DNA of 64,000 bases, from assembly GCA_022113835.1 (NCBI GenBank), contig JAILWY010000026.1:82001-146000 (forward strand), given 5' to 3'. Positions 47,408 to 59,910 of this stretch are shown here, in pieces. The stretch comes from Atopsyche davidsoni. Its lineage: Eukaryota > Arthropoda > Insecta > Trichoptera > Hydrobiosidae. The notes below the pieces were generated by a model, which had not been told where the DNA came from, made no database searches, and worked only from the letters and a program-made list of their open reading frames with translations. The first letter of the stretch is position 1. Every line of letters starts with the position of its first letter. The translations under genes and the position numbers were made by a program.

Positions 47408-50327
47408 TAATTGTAAATGTGTTTTACTACAGTTAATATTTGTAAACGCCGGTGTTGAAATATGACACGAATGGTTTGAATTTGATTTGAAAGGGATGAA
47501 AAGCCAGTTCGACCCAGTCCTGTCGTTGGCGTATCCTTTAGTTTGCGAAAGAATTGCTTTTGCCTGCCTACAAATCAGTTTTAGGACCGGGATGCGTTTC
47601 AGTGGCTGATAGTCCTTATTCATTATCGAATATTGTGAATCGAGAATTGTCATTAGAATAATATTAGAACATTGGAACTGTCCCTTCCTTAATCCTTTTT
47701 TCACATTGCAAAGGTCGAATAAATTAAAAACATGAAAAACATTGGCAGAGCGTGTACAATAGTGCTTCGGTAATTTTAAATTAACCCGAGAGACACGGAT
47801 GAGTGCGTGTGATCTGTGTAAAGCGCATTCAGCTCTGCTTCCTGAAGCGCCGCGCTCTCGCGGTCTTGAGCAAGAGCTTATTAAGACATTATTTCGTCGT
47901 TTACTGTTTTAAGTTGTCGAATTGAAGTCTGATCAGGTATTCTCTAATTTATGAAAAGAGAAAAATGAATGCGATATTTATTGTTTTATTATTTCACAAC
48001 TACGGAAATTCTATCAAACTAACGAGAGAAACAGTTTTGATTATTTATTATGTTTATCGCCATTGCTCATCGATATTATGGTAATTGATATATTCATGTT
48101 TTTAAGGAACTTCTACTTACTTTGTTAGCTTAGTTAGAATTTCGTTAAATTATTTTTTTAATATTAAATACTGCTAATATTAAATATTTAATACTGCTAT
48201 GCTTATAGTAAATATGACAGATATTGAATTAGGTAATCAATATTTTTTTACAAAGAGTACTTAGTAGAATTATATTTTAATATTTAAATAAAAACTTAGG
48301 TGATTTTTCCCCGTGTTAATTTTTATTGAATTAAAAATATAAATTTAAATTAAATTAAAATCAATAAAAATGAATGAATTTAGAAAAAAGAACTGCTAAA
48401 ACAAAACTTTCAATCTTCTGTAAAATTTGGAGACTGGGGATCTCATAACATATGTTTATATATAAATATTTTTGATACGAGTGGGTAATAAAATCTGTTC
48501 AACCTTATTGAAGAAAAGGGAGATTTATGAAATAGTATTGAGTGACAACAAATAAGATTTTATTTGGACAAGCTGATCGGATGATTTTGTTATCGGATTA
48601 CTCGGAGTAAATGGAAAATATATCCAATCAAAGCCGAAAAACATTTATCAGTACTGACAAGCCGATACGCACCGAGAGAAAAAAATATTATTTCTCCAAA
48701 TATGTGTCTTTTGGGTCCAACGTTAAATTAAAAAGCATTAAAATTTTATTACAAAACGTATTTTCTTAAATATATCTAATGGCATTCGGTGTTTCTTGTG
48801 CGCGTTGATTGTCGTCGACTTGGTTTCGGAACGGGCGCTCGCCTGGGAACTCGGCGGCCGATTTCCACGGGAAAACGAGGTCAAACGAGCGCAAGAAAAA
48901 CGTTACACAATTTTGAACTCGACTAGACTAGACGGAGATAGATGGCGAGGCCCAAGAGCCTACAGATATATATGATACAAAAAAAAAAAGTATGTTTATA
49001 AACACGGAAAATGAAATTGTAAATAAACTGTCCACTAGTCGACCACCTGTGGGCCCGCGCGCGTCGCGCCTGATATTAATCACCAGGCACAAAATTGATT
49101 ATTAAATCGCATTTACATGAGTTGTTTTTAATATTTCAATATCTCGGGGCCATTGAATTTTATTGGCATTGCTTATTGCGTCCAAAAAACGTTTTTAAAG
49201 CATTTATTGTTTACTTTTGTAGATATATAGTCCAAGGCCGGTTTTGCAAGCCACCGTTTTTTAATTCGGTGAATGCATCTAGATAAATAGAAAATAAAAT
49301 GCATTAAAAAAATGAATCTCGAGATACACCATTGTTGTGCGGGAACGAGCGGAGCGAGGCGCTCGCATTGCAAGAGCGAAATCGCTCTCGAGAAAATCTA
49401 GAAACAGTTGTCAAATATCGCTAGACTAGAAACGCACAGGTTTTCTGTAAAAAATACTAGCAGCTGCCCTCGAGCCAGCCCTCACTCAATGTTCTGATTT
49501 ATTTGAGGTAAGCGCTCTTTTAATTGCTGAGTTTTTATGAATTTTCAGGTTTTTCAATTAGCCGGTTGACACGTCAACGACATTAGTTGAAAACATCATC
49601 CAATTTGATAAATTAAAACAATATTCCCCAAAGCGGATTCATTCAGCGTCCGATGCGGGTAAGCGATACCTTCTTAGCCGCGCCCGCAACGGACGCGTCC
49701 ACGATGCGACACTCGCGTGTCAGACATTAATTGTGATACATTGCGAAGAGATTATCTAAAAAAAAATTCCCAAACAAAAAAAAAATGCGAGAAGCCCGCG
49801 CACTTGTAGAGTTTTTATTTTCAATGGGAGACCTTTCACTCGCGCTTTTTGTAAGTTACAATATATGAAAGGTGGAGTGCGTGAAAGATTGGCCATGCGC
49901 TTTGGAGAGCCGTAGCTCCATAATTGATCTTGTTTTTTAAACGACTTACATTGTGAGCGCGACATGACGCAATGCGGGGCCAGTTTTTGCCGGCTGCGCA
50001 CTTTTTACGAATGAATAAAGGTGCGATTTATAAAGTCGCGGTGCAACCGACATGACGGATAGTCAATACAAGTGAATATATATATATATATAAGGTAATT
50101 TGAGGTAATGGATTTGTTTTACTGGAAATGATCTTTTTTACATACAGATCCATCGATTTATAATAATACTCAGGGTTGTATAAGTAATTCGCTATTTTAT
50201 TTTTATTTCCATCAACCCAAATCTTAGACAATTGATAAAAAGGATTAATCAAATATCAAAAAATTACAATTTTGACCTAAACTGGCATCGCTGTAGGTTA
50301 TTATGTGTTTTTGAATAGGTATATTCT
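47371..50327. other. No gene seen
   Basis: It has a short TA tract at 47371-47405 and a Penelope-tail head at 48240-48330 ('agagtacttagtagaatta', then 'aaaaacttaggtgatttttcc'). The remainder, including the GC-richer patch near 48830-48960, shows no coding signal I can support. Confidence 0.4.
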
Positions 50328-50576
50328 CTATAACTCTATTTTCTTTGCATCTCTCGATGGTGTTGTTTCATTCCATCCATACATCTTGACACTCTCATCA
50401 TAGAAACCATGGAAACCCAAGTGGTACACATACATGTTGCGCTTATAATAAGCTACCGAGACAGAAGGTTTTTCATATAGGAGTGTTTTTTGGAAATGAG
50501 AACACATAATATTTTTCAGAATTCTATTTTGCTGTTTGCTGGTCTTTTGCAAGGCATTTCCTATCTTACTTAGCAC
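50328..50576 (-). pseudogene. Fragment of an unidentified transposon-type protein
   Basis: The 82-codon frame contains KPSVSVAYYKRNMYVYHLGF followed by HGFYDESVKMYGWNET. This recalls a recurring YYKRxLxxYNLGIH segment seen in uncharacterised multi-copy proteins of arthropods and cnidarians. No flanking coding sequence continues it. I recognise the motif only from memory and cannot name the family. Confidence 0.35.
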
Positions 50577-51837
50577 TTAAAAAATTGTTTATAAATTGTT
50601 AAGTTTAAAAATGAAAATAAAATAACAATAAGAACGTCTATTTGTAAACGGTTCCGAAAAGGGCAGTAAATGAATAATTCAGCCCGTGCGATTAATTACG
50701 AAAATCTCATCTATTATTTGTGAGATGTTTTCGTAATATACGTTCCTTATTGCTAACGAGAATTCGTATTTTATAGTTTCTATTGTGTTTAAAAGATCTC
50801 TTAAAAGGAATACATAAGCATTGTTTCGTGAAACGTAAAACTTCGGAATGAGGGGCGACCTCTCACCTCTCACCTCGCCCGAGCCTCCCGCAATAGGTCC
50901 ATTGCCTGACGACGCAGGCCAGTACTTCTTTTTGTGATAAAGATGTAAATCAATCACTTTTTAAAGCGGAAAAAAATAAAACCTCAATATTTTGTACTTT
51001 TCTTCACATATAATAAAAAAACATATTGTTAAGTCAGTTCAAATGTAATATTTATATATTATTAATTTTTTTATTTTTAATGTATAACAATAACATGTAT
51101 TGAATTTAATATCATCCAAATATATCGTAATTGAATGGTTGTACTTTTAAGTTTTATTGATGAGCTCATCGGCCCTCGCCCCGCTGTATCAGTTATGGAG
51201 CTGATATAGTTTGGTAGGGACATTAATTTCATTGCAGAGTAAAAAAATCTATAAATAACTGAAAAAATAAGTTCATTGAAAAATAGTCAAAAATAGGAAA
51301 TTGATTAATATCTTAAATAAATGGATCCACAGCAGGATCTATCGAACATCTTTATTTTATAAATGTTTTTTTTTATATACAATAAATTACTAACGATAAT
51401 CAAATCTGCATTCTTCGTGGATCATGTCGACCAATATCGATATATGACAAACTAAACAGTTCTTTTTATTTATTACGGATTTACCATGATTTTTGCATGT
51501 GTTTAAACTGCGAAAATGGTAGCAGAAACGTGGTGGGTTGTCGGCAAATTCAATCAGTCTGCCTGCGCGGGTGATTAAACCACGGAACGGTAACTCAGAT
51601 TCAGCAGATAACGCGGGCGTAAATTATTTGGGTTGATTCTCGACGAATGACTGTCGAGCGAAAGCGTAAACCTTCTAAAAAGTTCCAACACTGCCGCAAA
51701 TCAATGTTAATATTGACAGGTTAGTACATCTCAAATGTGTGGTTTATTGGTCCATCTATGATCTGAGCGAAACTAATTTTGTACTCGGCGACTGCTCGTC
51801 ATTTTAAATAAAAAAAATATTTTTTTTTTTATCTACT
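50577..51837. other. No gene seen
   Basis: AT-rich with a small GC-rich patch at 50845-50925; nothing recognised. Confidence 0.4.
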
Positions 51838-51985
51838 TGGCATTTGAATGGTGAAGATCCATTATTATAATGATAAACAATAACTTTTTATTTATATCTT
51901 CACTGTGAGTTTATTAGAATTATTTTGCATAACTAGTTTCGACCTTATACACCAGGTCATCATCAGATGCATGACTAAACTTAAT
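51838..51985 (-). repeat. Hammerhead-like repeat, uninterrupted copy
   Basis: The same repeat as 45739/46688-46810 without the rosa-like insertion, hence an empty site. On the minus strand 51971-51926 reads TGCAT, CTGATGA, T, then arms GACCT/AGGTC, GAAAC, TAGTT, ATGCA. It is 46 nt, the same length as the other copy. Confidence 0.75.
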
Positions 51986-52762
51986 TTACTTATAAACAAT
52001 AATATTTTGAATATTTACAGAAAAATGCGTTTGAACTGAGAGGCTTCGAGTGTTTGCATTGAAGTAATTAACTGTCATGTTCGAAGAATCTAACCGAAAA
52101 AATTGTTTGAATCTTATTGGTGTGCTCTTTGAGATAAATTCTTTGATCTAAATTATGTTTTAAGACCTTTGGATTTATTTTTTTGTTCTAATCAATCAAT
52201 GTAACTTTCCTTTTTTGCTTTTTAATTTATTTCAATCGAACTCCAAGGCTCTGGAGCCGTATCGTGTTTTAAAATACGACCAAATATAATAAGAAAACGT
52301 TTATAATTGTCGTATTGGTGTGCACTTTTTTCCAGTTGGTAAATATGAAAATACACATATTTACAGTCGACCGATCCCGTGCAATTTAAGATTCAAAAAA
52401 AGTTAACCAAAACATAAGTAATAGAAAGTTATTTTAAATTTTGATTCCCGTAATCATTAATCATCTCAAATTCAATAGTAAAATTGTAAAAATCTAATAA
52501 AAAATCTTGATTAAACTGAAACATAGCCGATCAAGGACCCAGTGCCTAGTTTTCCATCGACACCGAAATTACTTATTTCCCATTGTCCGAAAATAATAAT
52601 AAATATAATTTGGCATGATTAAAACTGAGAGCCATGTACTTCTACCATTTTTTTACTTTAAGAACATGGATATTTTAATTAAATAATCTATATTAATAAT
52701 GTGTAAGAAAAACATCTAAATGATACAGATATAATATATCTTCTTTATAATAATAATTTATG
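51986..52762. other. No gene seen
   Basis: AT-rich, without recognised features. Confidence 0.45.
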
Positions 52763-53132
52763 ATTTTGAATAAAAATACTTGAGTGATTTTCCACATTTT
52801 TGTTTTTATTAGTGACCGGTTTCGCCAACCTTTCACGTTGGCATTATCAAACAGAGTGAGATTCTATATAATACTAAGCAATTAGGTAAACAATTGTTAG
52901 AGGGAGAGGTTGTTGTTGGAAAGAGAGAGAATGATTGTCAGGTGGTAAGGGCTAATGTGTTTTTAATGTACCTGACAAGTGGAGGATTCTATATAATTGC
53001 AAATTTTTGTGTTAATGGGGTAATTATCTAAAGTAGTGGCTTTGAGGTGTAGCAGCAGTTATTCTGAGTTGGGGTTTGTCCTGTAGTGTGTTTATCTGTA
53101 AATAATAGGTTTATGCACAGTAAATGTTTTTT

Positions 53133-53483
53133 TTAAAGATGTGATTTAGCAATAGGGAATAATAATGGAGACTTATTGAAAATAACCTGGTCGTTAAGCA
53201 GGTGCTCCGGTGCGTTATCTTTTATGCGATTGATCTCTAAAATCTCTTGGCGATCGAGTTTTGTGCCTTTATTGTTAATATGCAAAATTTTGAGGTTGGA
53301 GTTCTGGTTAAAGTCGTGCTTATTATCCGAGAGGTGGAGGCCGAAGGTAGATGTCTCATCTCCCTTTTTCCATCCTCTTATGTGGTCTTTGGTCCTTGTG
53401 TTGAAGGATCTACCTGTTTGGCCAATGTAAGTGGCGTCGCAGGAATCGCAGTTGAGTTTATAAATGCCACTGTTACTGATCTC
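53133..53483 (-). pseudogene. Penelope GIY-YIG endonuclease domain, minus copy
   Basis: It starts at the GIY motif (SGIYKLNCDSCDATYIGQTG). It contains RSFNTRTKDHIRGW, FGLHLSDNKHDF and DRQEILEINRIKD, and ends LFPIAKSHL. All GIY-YIG landmarks (GIY, YIG, Arg, Glu) are present. Reverse transcriptase sequence is absent because the copy is truncated at 53478. The few residues before it are read from the other copy. Confidence 0.88.
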
Positions 53484-54006
53484 TAAATTGTCCAAAAGTG
53501 ATAGAAATAATATTAATAAAAAATGGGTTAAAATCCCATTCTTCAGCGAGACTTGCGAAAAATACGGTAAACTCCTTTCTAGATCATGCAGGGTCTCATA
53601 TTACAATAATATGTCCCTAGCGAAAATTCTTATCAATAATAAAGATAAGAATGATAAATTCAGTAACAGTGGCATTTATAAACTCAACTGCGATTCCTGC
53701 GACGCCACTTACATTGGCCAAACAGGTAGATCCTTCAACACAAGGACCAAAGACCACATAAGAGGATGGAAAAAGGGAGATGAGACATCTACCTTCGGCC
53801 TCCACCTCTCGGATAATAAGCACGACTTTAACCAGAACTCCATCCTCAAAATTTTGCATATTAACAATAAAGGCACAAAACTCGATCGCCAAGAGATTTT
53901 AGAGATCAATCGCATAAAAGATAACGCACCGGAGCACCTGCTTAACGACCAGGTTATTTTCAATAAGTCTCCATTATTATTCCCTATTGCTAAATCCCAT
54001 CTTTAA
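53484..54006 (+). pseudogene. Penelope ORF C-terminal end with GIY-YIG domain, plus copy
   Basis: It has about 55 more N-terminal residues than the minus copy (KKWVKIPFFSETCEKYGKLL to SYYNNMSLAKILINNKDKND), the linker between reverse transcriptase and endonuclease. The GIY-YIG domain itself is intact to the stop at 54004-54006. It differs from the minus copy by Ile for Asn before LKILHINN. The reverse transcriptase itself is missing. Confidence 0.88.
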
Positions 54007-54376
54007 AAAAAACATTTACTGTGCATAAACCTATTATTTACAGATAAACACACTACAGGACAAACCCCAACTCAGAATAACTGCTGCTACACCTCAAAGC
54101 CACTACTTTAGATAATTACCCCATTAACACAAAAATTTGCAATTATATAGAATCCTCCACTTGTCAGGTACATTAAAATCACATTAGCCCTTACCACCTG
54201 ACAATCATTCTCTCTCTTTCCAACAACAACCTCTCCCTCTAACAATTGTTTACCTAATTGCTTAGTATTATATAGAATCTCACTCTGTTTGATAATGCCA
54301 ACGTGAAAGGTTGGCGAAACCGGTCACTAATAAAAACAAAAATGTGGAAAATCACTCAAGTATTTTTATTCAAAAT

Positions 54377-54590
54377 ATTAAAATGGAATTCCACCAAGTA
54401 CTCTCTGTCAAAAATATTGAATTTCTTAATAATTTATGAAGTGAAAATATCTTTTAAGTTTATCACTGATAGCTTACAATGATGTTATAAAAATAATTTA
54501 TTTTTGTGATTATTTGTTTAATTTAAAGTTATTATTTATATATAATAAATAATAACATTATATAATAAATACTCGGTTCTTGAGTGTTAT
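54377..54590. other. No gene seen
   Basis: It begins with the inverted shared head of the Penelope-tail repeats ('ggaattccaccaagtactct'), then AT-rich sequence. Confidence 0.5.
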
Positions 54591-54720
54591 ATCGCGTTTC
54601 TTGGTGTAAAGTTCCGACATTTCAGTTGCCGTGGTAATCGTCAGAGATTTGGGGTTCTTCAGGGTCTCGGGATGATCCCAGTAGAAAAGAAAACATGCAA
54701 CATAACACAAAAATCGAGTT
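54591..54720 (-). repeat. Relic repeat with a hammerhead-like core
   Basis: The minus strand has CTGACGA, then UUACC/GGCAA arms with one mismatch, then CTGAAATGTCGG. It belongs to the type at 21530 and 59790. A second CTGAAGA lies further along the same strand. Confidence 0.4.
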
Positions 54721-57709
54721 ACAATGGTCGCCAAAGATTAAGGACAGGTTTTATTTAATCTGAAATGAAACTCTACAATTGAAAATATTGATAGCTTGCA
54801 GGTTTTTAATGCACATTCAAAAAATTACGGATGATTTACTAATGTGCCTAATCATATTAGTAAGATGATTTTAACGTAAATATACATAAAATGAAACCAA
54901 TAAAATTCAAAAATGAAATGAAAGTAAACACTAGCCACTATGAACTGTGGGAAAATCCGAAGATCCGATCTAGAAGATTCGAGCTGGAGCGCACCCGTGC
55001 GAGGCAGGCGCTGCCTGTACCTCGGTTGTATTGTTTAAAGTTGGCTATTTTTGGTAATCACATGGAAATTAGTCATTCAAGTTTTATATTTTATCTTGAT
55101 AGTAGGAAACAATAAAATTATGAAAGAAGCTTTTAACGTCAAATCGTATAATTTAAGCAATGAACGCTTATGTCTTTTAAAATAGTAATTTCTCACTTTA
55201 ATTACTGATTGCCTTCATCATGCACCTGCTTGTATGAATCTACTTACATTCTGGAAGGTCAAAAAAGTTGTTTCAAGATTGCCCGGTCTTAGATGTGGGC
55301 GCCTATTAAATACCCATACGATTTAGAGTTTACTAATTACAGTAATTATAATAATTACAACAAATAATATAAACACATCACGCGTATCACTATCGAGACA
55401 CAAGAATCTTGACATCGCAAGGGCGCAATTAGAATACAGCTAACGACTCGCCAAGCGCAGTATCCCCGCGTCCGGGTAGCCGTCCTTAATCTGTTTTGGT
55501 AAAAATATTTTAAAAAATCACATGCCATAGAGCTTCGCTCGGTGTGGTCGTATAAGCTTGAATTGCTCGGAACTCTGCTTAGATCACCAGTTAGCTCACT
55601 GATATTGGAGAGGCTTTAGAGTTTAGACCAAACTGTGTTCATTTCGGTTACATTTCAGTACATTACACACAAGAGTGCGAATTATACCGCCTTTAATTAA
55701 TCGCCTTTATACAGGGTTGCCAATATTACCTATTCTATCATCAAAAATATAGAACAGTGAAAGCTTTCAAATATTTTTGTGGTTATATCCAAAAGTTATT
55801 TTCAATCTCGTATTTGAGATGACGATGAGTGATATCTTGAATATCAAACAACGAATAAAATAAAATTTTCACACGTAAAAATTACAGTAAGAAAAAGTTT
55901 ATTACTAGACAAATAATATGAAATGGCCACCAAGTGTCGGGTGTCAAGTTGGCAGTGCTCGTTCGCCTCGGGCGGACTAGCGCGAGTTCGGCGACAATCT
56001 CCGCCGGCGACGGGCTCGAATTGCTACATTTTTTCAGATTACTGAACCCCGAAGGTCGCCTCGCGTCCGCGCGGGGCGGACCTTAGGAAGGCCTTGCGTG
56101 CCGAGAAACTCCATCGGCGCCGTGATTGATATATTTCTCTTTAGATTGTTAATGTTATACAAAATGGCGTTCGGTTAAAATGTTAAACGAAGTGTCCAGC
56201 TCGATCTGCGCTGATATCGTTCAGCAAATTTAATAATCCCTGTGGAATTTATATGGTCATGGATCTCATTTTACATTTAAACGACCTAATTTTGAATAAA
56301 CGATTGCTTGTTACTGTGTGCAATCTGGAAAAAGGTGATAAAAAATGATACCACTGTTTGAATTTTATCCAATATCATTAATAAGTCGAAATCTGGAAAC
56401 AGCCATAGCAGAATTAAAAAGCGTAGATTAGAGATCGGGCAATCGATCGGAAATAGCTTAGCTCGGAGGCAAGTGGGAATTGACATGTGTCTAATATACG
56501 CAATAAACTATCACTAATATATATTTTTTGTTTTTACTGTAGCTTTTAATCACTTCCATCAAAGTTATTCATATTTATGTAGTTTATTTTATCGTTGTTA
56601 TAATCGCGAACTATAAATTATATCAGGTCAAAGAAGTAATATGAATATAATTTTTTGTAGCACTTTTCTAACAAATAATCTAGCATAAACCGATTTTGAT
56701 ACTTTTATATATATACATATAAATTTATGAAAAAACTAAAAAAGACAATAAGCTTCATGTCCACCGTGATATATCTTGTATTATAGATGTTTCTAGGTAG
56801 TAAAATAAAAATAGTAAAAATTGTGTCGCTCGGTTGTACCTTGATACCGCTGATTGAAGCAACATATTAAGCAACTGACACCTGTTGATTAATACCGAGC
56901 GCAAGAAAATGACTTCGTCAAAAAACAGTGGAGCAATCCACGGCCAGCGGTGCCGGAGTGCAGCAGGCTCTTTCCTCACAGCAAGGCTGTGGTAATTGGC
57001 GGCGGGTTGCTTTGCTGAGTTCTCGAGCGGCGTGGCAAGAGGCGTGGGCGGTTGCGACGCTGCTCCGCTCCCCGTTGTCGTGACCCTCGCAGCTGCAGCT
57101 GGCATTGCTCATTTGGCGATCGATATTTTTGTACGATTTGCGTTTATTGACGACACTAGTGCTCCCAGGTCGTCGCTTGCACCGATGCGTTTGTATCTGT
57201 TGATCGGAGCCTGACGACCGTGCGGTGAGAACCGATCGATGAAAAATCTTCTAACGAGAATCTTTTTCATAAGAAAAAAATATTAAGCAAGTATGTGTGT
57301 GAACTTCATTAATTGAACAATTTTTTTAAGAAAGTTAGAAAACTGATTTTTTACCGTTCTTAAGTCGTAAGATTCGAGTGTTTTGTAAAGTTAAGCTGAA
57401 AAGTTATTCTTAATTAATAGTATTGATCCATTAACATAAGTTCTAACGTTTTAGTAGGTCTTTTTATTTTGCTCCTCAAAGTGTATATTTTTTTATCTAA
57501 GGGAACCGATCAAATGTGACCAGCCTTATGTAAACCGAAGAGAGGAATAGTAATTTAGACGAGGGCCGTGTGTTATGAAAAGCTTGCAATCACGCGATTA
57601 ACCAAACGTGAAGCAAGCTTTTTATGTTACAAAATTAAGAAAATCTATTTTTAATAATAACAGAAAAAAATCGCCGTAGATGAGTGCTGTTTGTTTGCGC
57701 TGGCCGAGA
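54721..57709. other. No gene seen
   Basis: At 54840-54866 there is an inverted match to the block beside the tRNA-like sequence (24080-24100). GC-rich patches at 55940-56110 and 56935-57110 have open frames on both strands without similarity I recognise. Otherwise AT-rich. Confidence 0.4.
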
Positions 57710-57786
57710 GCCATGTTGCGGCCATGTTGCGGCCATGTTGCGGCCATGTTGCGGCCATGTTGCGGCTATGTTGCGCCCATGCTGCG
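57710..57786. repeat. 11-bp minisatellite, seven units
   Basis: GCCATGTTGCG is repeated exactly seven times. The first five units are identical, the sixth is GCTATGTTGCG and the seventh CCCATGCTGCG. The period is not a multiple of 3, so it is not a conserved coding repeat. Confidence 0.95.
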
Positions 57787-58812
57787 GACTTTCCGCTGGC
57801 GGTGCATGAATTCATTTATTTTCCAAATTATGGTTTTAAAATATTTATTATATTTTGATTTATTATTTAAATATTATTATTATATTTTGAACAAGACAAA
57901 ATATACATTTATGTAACTAATACATTATAGCTTATAACTTGCATTGAATTTCGAGTTAATTTTTGTCCACATTTCAGTTTTGGATTGGAAATGTCCTCGT
58001 ATTTTCTTATGCAGCTGTATAAATCGTGACTTAATTGGATTTGAGAAAAAAGAGTCACCCGACCTCATGCGTGGTCCAAAGTTTTAAGAGATTTTTTTAG
58101 TAAAGTAAATTTATCAAAAAATACAAGAAAAAAAAGCAAATAAAGATTTTTTTCAACTTTTCCGTGTTACTCACTCGCGGTCTCGGCACGGGCGGGTGCG
58201 GCTGCGAGGCATCACATGCAAGGCTCTGCTCATCATGCGAGACGGTGTCATTTTTTGAAGACATCTTTTAAATAGATATCTAACAGAAAACCTTTATCGT
58301 TTATTAAGCAATATTTGTTTTTTATTCATTATCAAACTGAAAACTTGTAACAACTCTTTTATCCTCGACAGACTGATTCTATGTTTGCAACAAAAATCAT
58401 TAACCGAAAACCTTAATATGACAAAATATATTTTTCAAATGAACACATTCAGCATAGTTGGATGCCGTGAGAGGATGTCATTTGCGAATCGAAGCCTTCG
58501 AGAGACCGAAGTTCTCACTTCAAAAATCTCGGCACTCGGCTTGGTAGGTGTGTGTGATCTTTACTCACGACATTGTCGAATGGATTGGGACAGAGCTGGC
58601 GCGGGGAGTAGTAAATCCTGAAAGAGCGTCCTGATAATAACTGGAGTATCTGCCCCTCTTCGCGAATCGAACCTAAGGTCAATTAGAAAATAATCACGGA
58701 ATCAAGATTCTTTAAGTAATCTCATTAATGATTAACTATGAATAACATGTTTTGATTATTTGCTTTGTTGATTTTTGTTTTGTGGGGTGCTTAATTTTTT
58801 TAAATACTTATA

Positions 58813-58895
<83 letters not shown>

Positions 58896-59789
58896 CATTT
58901 ATTTATAAATATATATACAATTGTTTATAAAAAAACTTGGTCAATCGATAAATCATACATAATGACTTCTTATTAAAGACCTGTGTTGTGAATATACGAA
59001 TATTTATTAGCTTAATAGCTTCTTGATCGCATAATCATTTAAAGTTAGTTTGTAATTGTTTTTTAACTGTTTTATTTGGGATGATTAATGAGAACTTTGA
59101 ATGAACAATACTCACTTTTTGTATTGTGTAATATTTTCAAGGTAAGTCGAGCAGGCCACTCAGTCAGAGAGCAGTCACATCGCACCTGGAGGTAATTTAT
59201 TTGCTTTTCGAGTGAAGTCTAATTTCATCTTCGTGCTACGTTTACGATAACATTACAAACATATTTTTGTTACAGTTCTAGTACACTAAGTATCTGCAGG
59301 TTTCTTATTGTCGGTTGTTTAGATTTATGAGAACTAATCATATTATAGACATACTATTTGTTTTTTGATTCTCATAGACCTTTTATTGTATCCATTAAAA
59401 TAAAAATAAGATATTTACTACACCCTGGTGTTATTATTTCAAGAGTCACACGGGTGCGACGATTGACTTCGACAGCCGCCTCCCCTGCGAGCTTCCCTCC
59501 ATCCGGCGCCGGAGGCCTCACCGTGTCCCCGCCGCGAGCGTACGTGCAATTGATTAAATAATATTGAAAAGAACTCACATTTTTAAAATTTGTATTATAA
59601 TATAAAAGAGTCTGTATTCAATTCAAAATGTCTAAGCAACTCGGCAAGTACGAAAGGCTATCCCATCATGCAGGAAGACCGTAAAAAAATGTGCAGTAAA
59701 ATGCACATTTACATTGATTTACTCTAAATATGCACTTCAGTTTTTGCAGCCGTTAATTATAGGGTAGGGTGCGGCGAATTATCTTAAAC
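57787..59789. other. No gene seen
   Basis: It includes a (TA)n tract at 58809-58890. No coding or repeat similarity otherwise. Confidence 0.4.
58809..58890. repeat. (TA)n microsatellite
   Basis: About 80 bp of nearly pure TA. Confidence 0.95.
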
Positions 59790-59910
59790 ATTCTGACGTT
59801 TCACTCTCTGTATTCAGGTCATATTCAGGAATTTCAAGAATCCCTGAAGATGTCTCAAGTACCGAGACTGAAATGTAGAGAACGTCGGGTTAATGCGTGA
59901 TATAATACAT
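59790..59910 (+). repeat. Repeat with a hammerhead-like core
   Basis: The plus strand 59844-59874 reads CTGAAGA, T, arms GTCTC/GAGAC around AAGTACC, T, GAAATG. The copy at 21598 has GTCCC/GGGAC, a compensated change. The flanks 'gacgtttca' and 'gaacgtcgggttaatgcg' fit the same repeat family. Confidence 0.5.

Larger units (their letters stand above)
52763..54376. mobile_element. Penelope-like element pair forming a 716-bp-arm palindrome
   Basis: Two copies of the same Penelope 3' part lie head to head. The left arm 52763-53478 (minus) and right arm 53661-54376 (plus) are each 716 bp and differ at only a few positions by eye. The 182-bp centre belongs to the plus copy, which reaches further 5'. 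Each arm has the GIY-YIG endonuclease end of the ORF followed by a 3' UTR with a hammerhead-like core. Head-to-head 5'-truncated pairs are known for Penelope elements. Confidence 0.88.

Noticed and set aside
56755..57214. Ala-rich frames on both strands
   Set aside because: GC-rich patch with open frames in opposite strands, no domain, and no splice or start context that I could defend. Also considered as the laccase-2 signal-peptide exon and not supported.
58385..58621. 78-codon frame with MNTFSIVGCRERMSFANRSL
   Set aside because: No hydrophobic signal core, no repeat family and no splice context; likely random.
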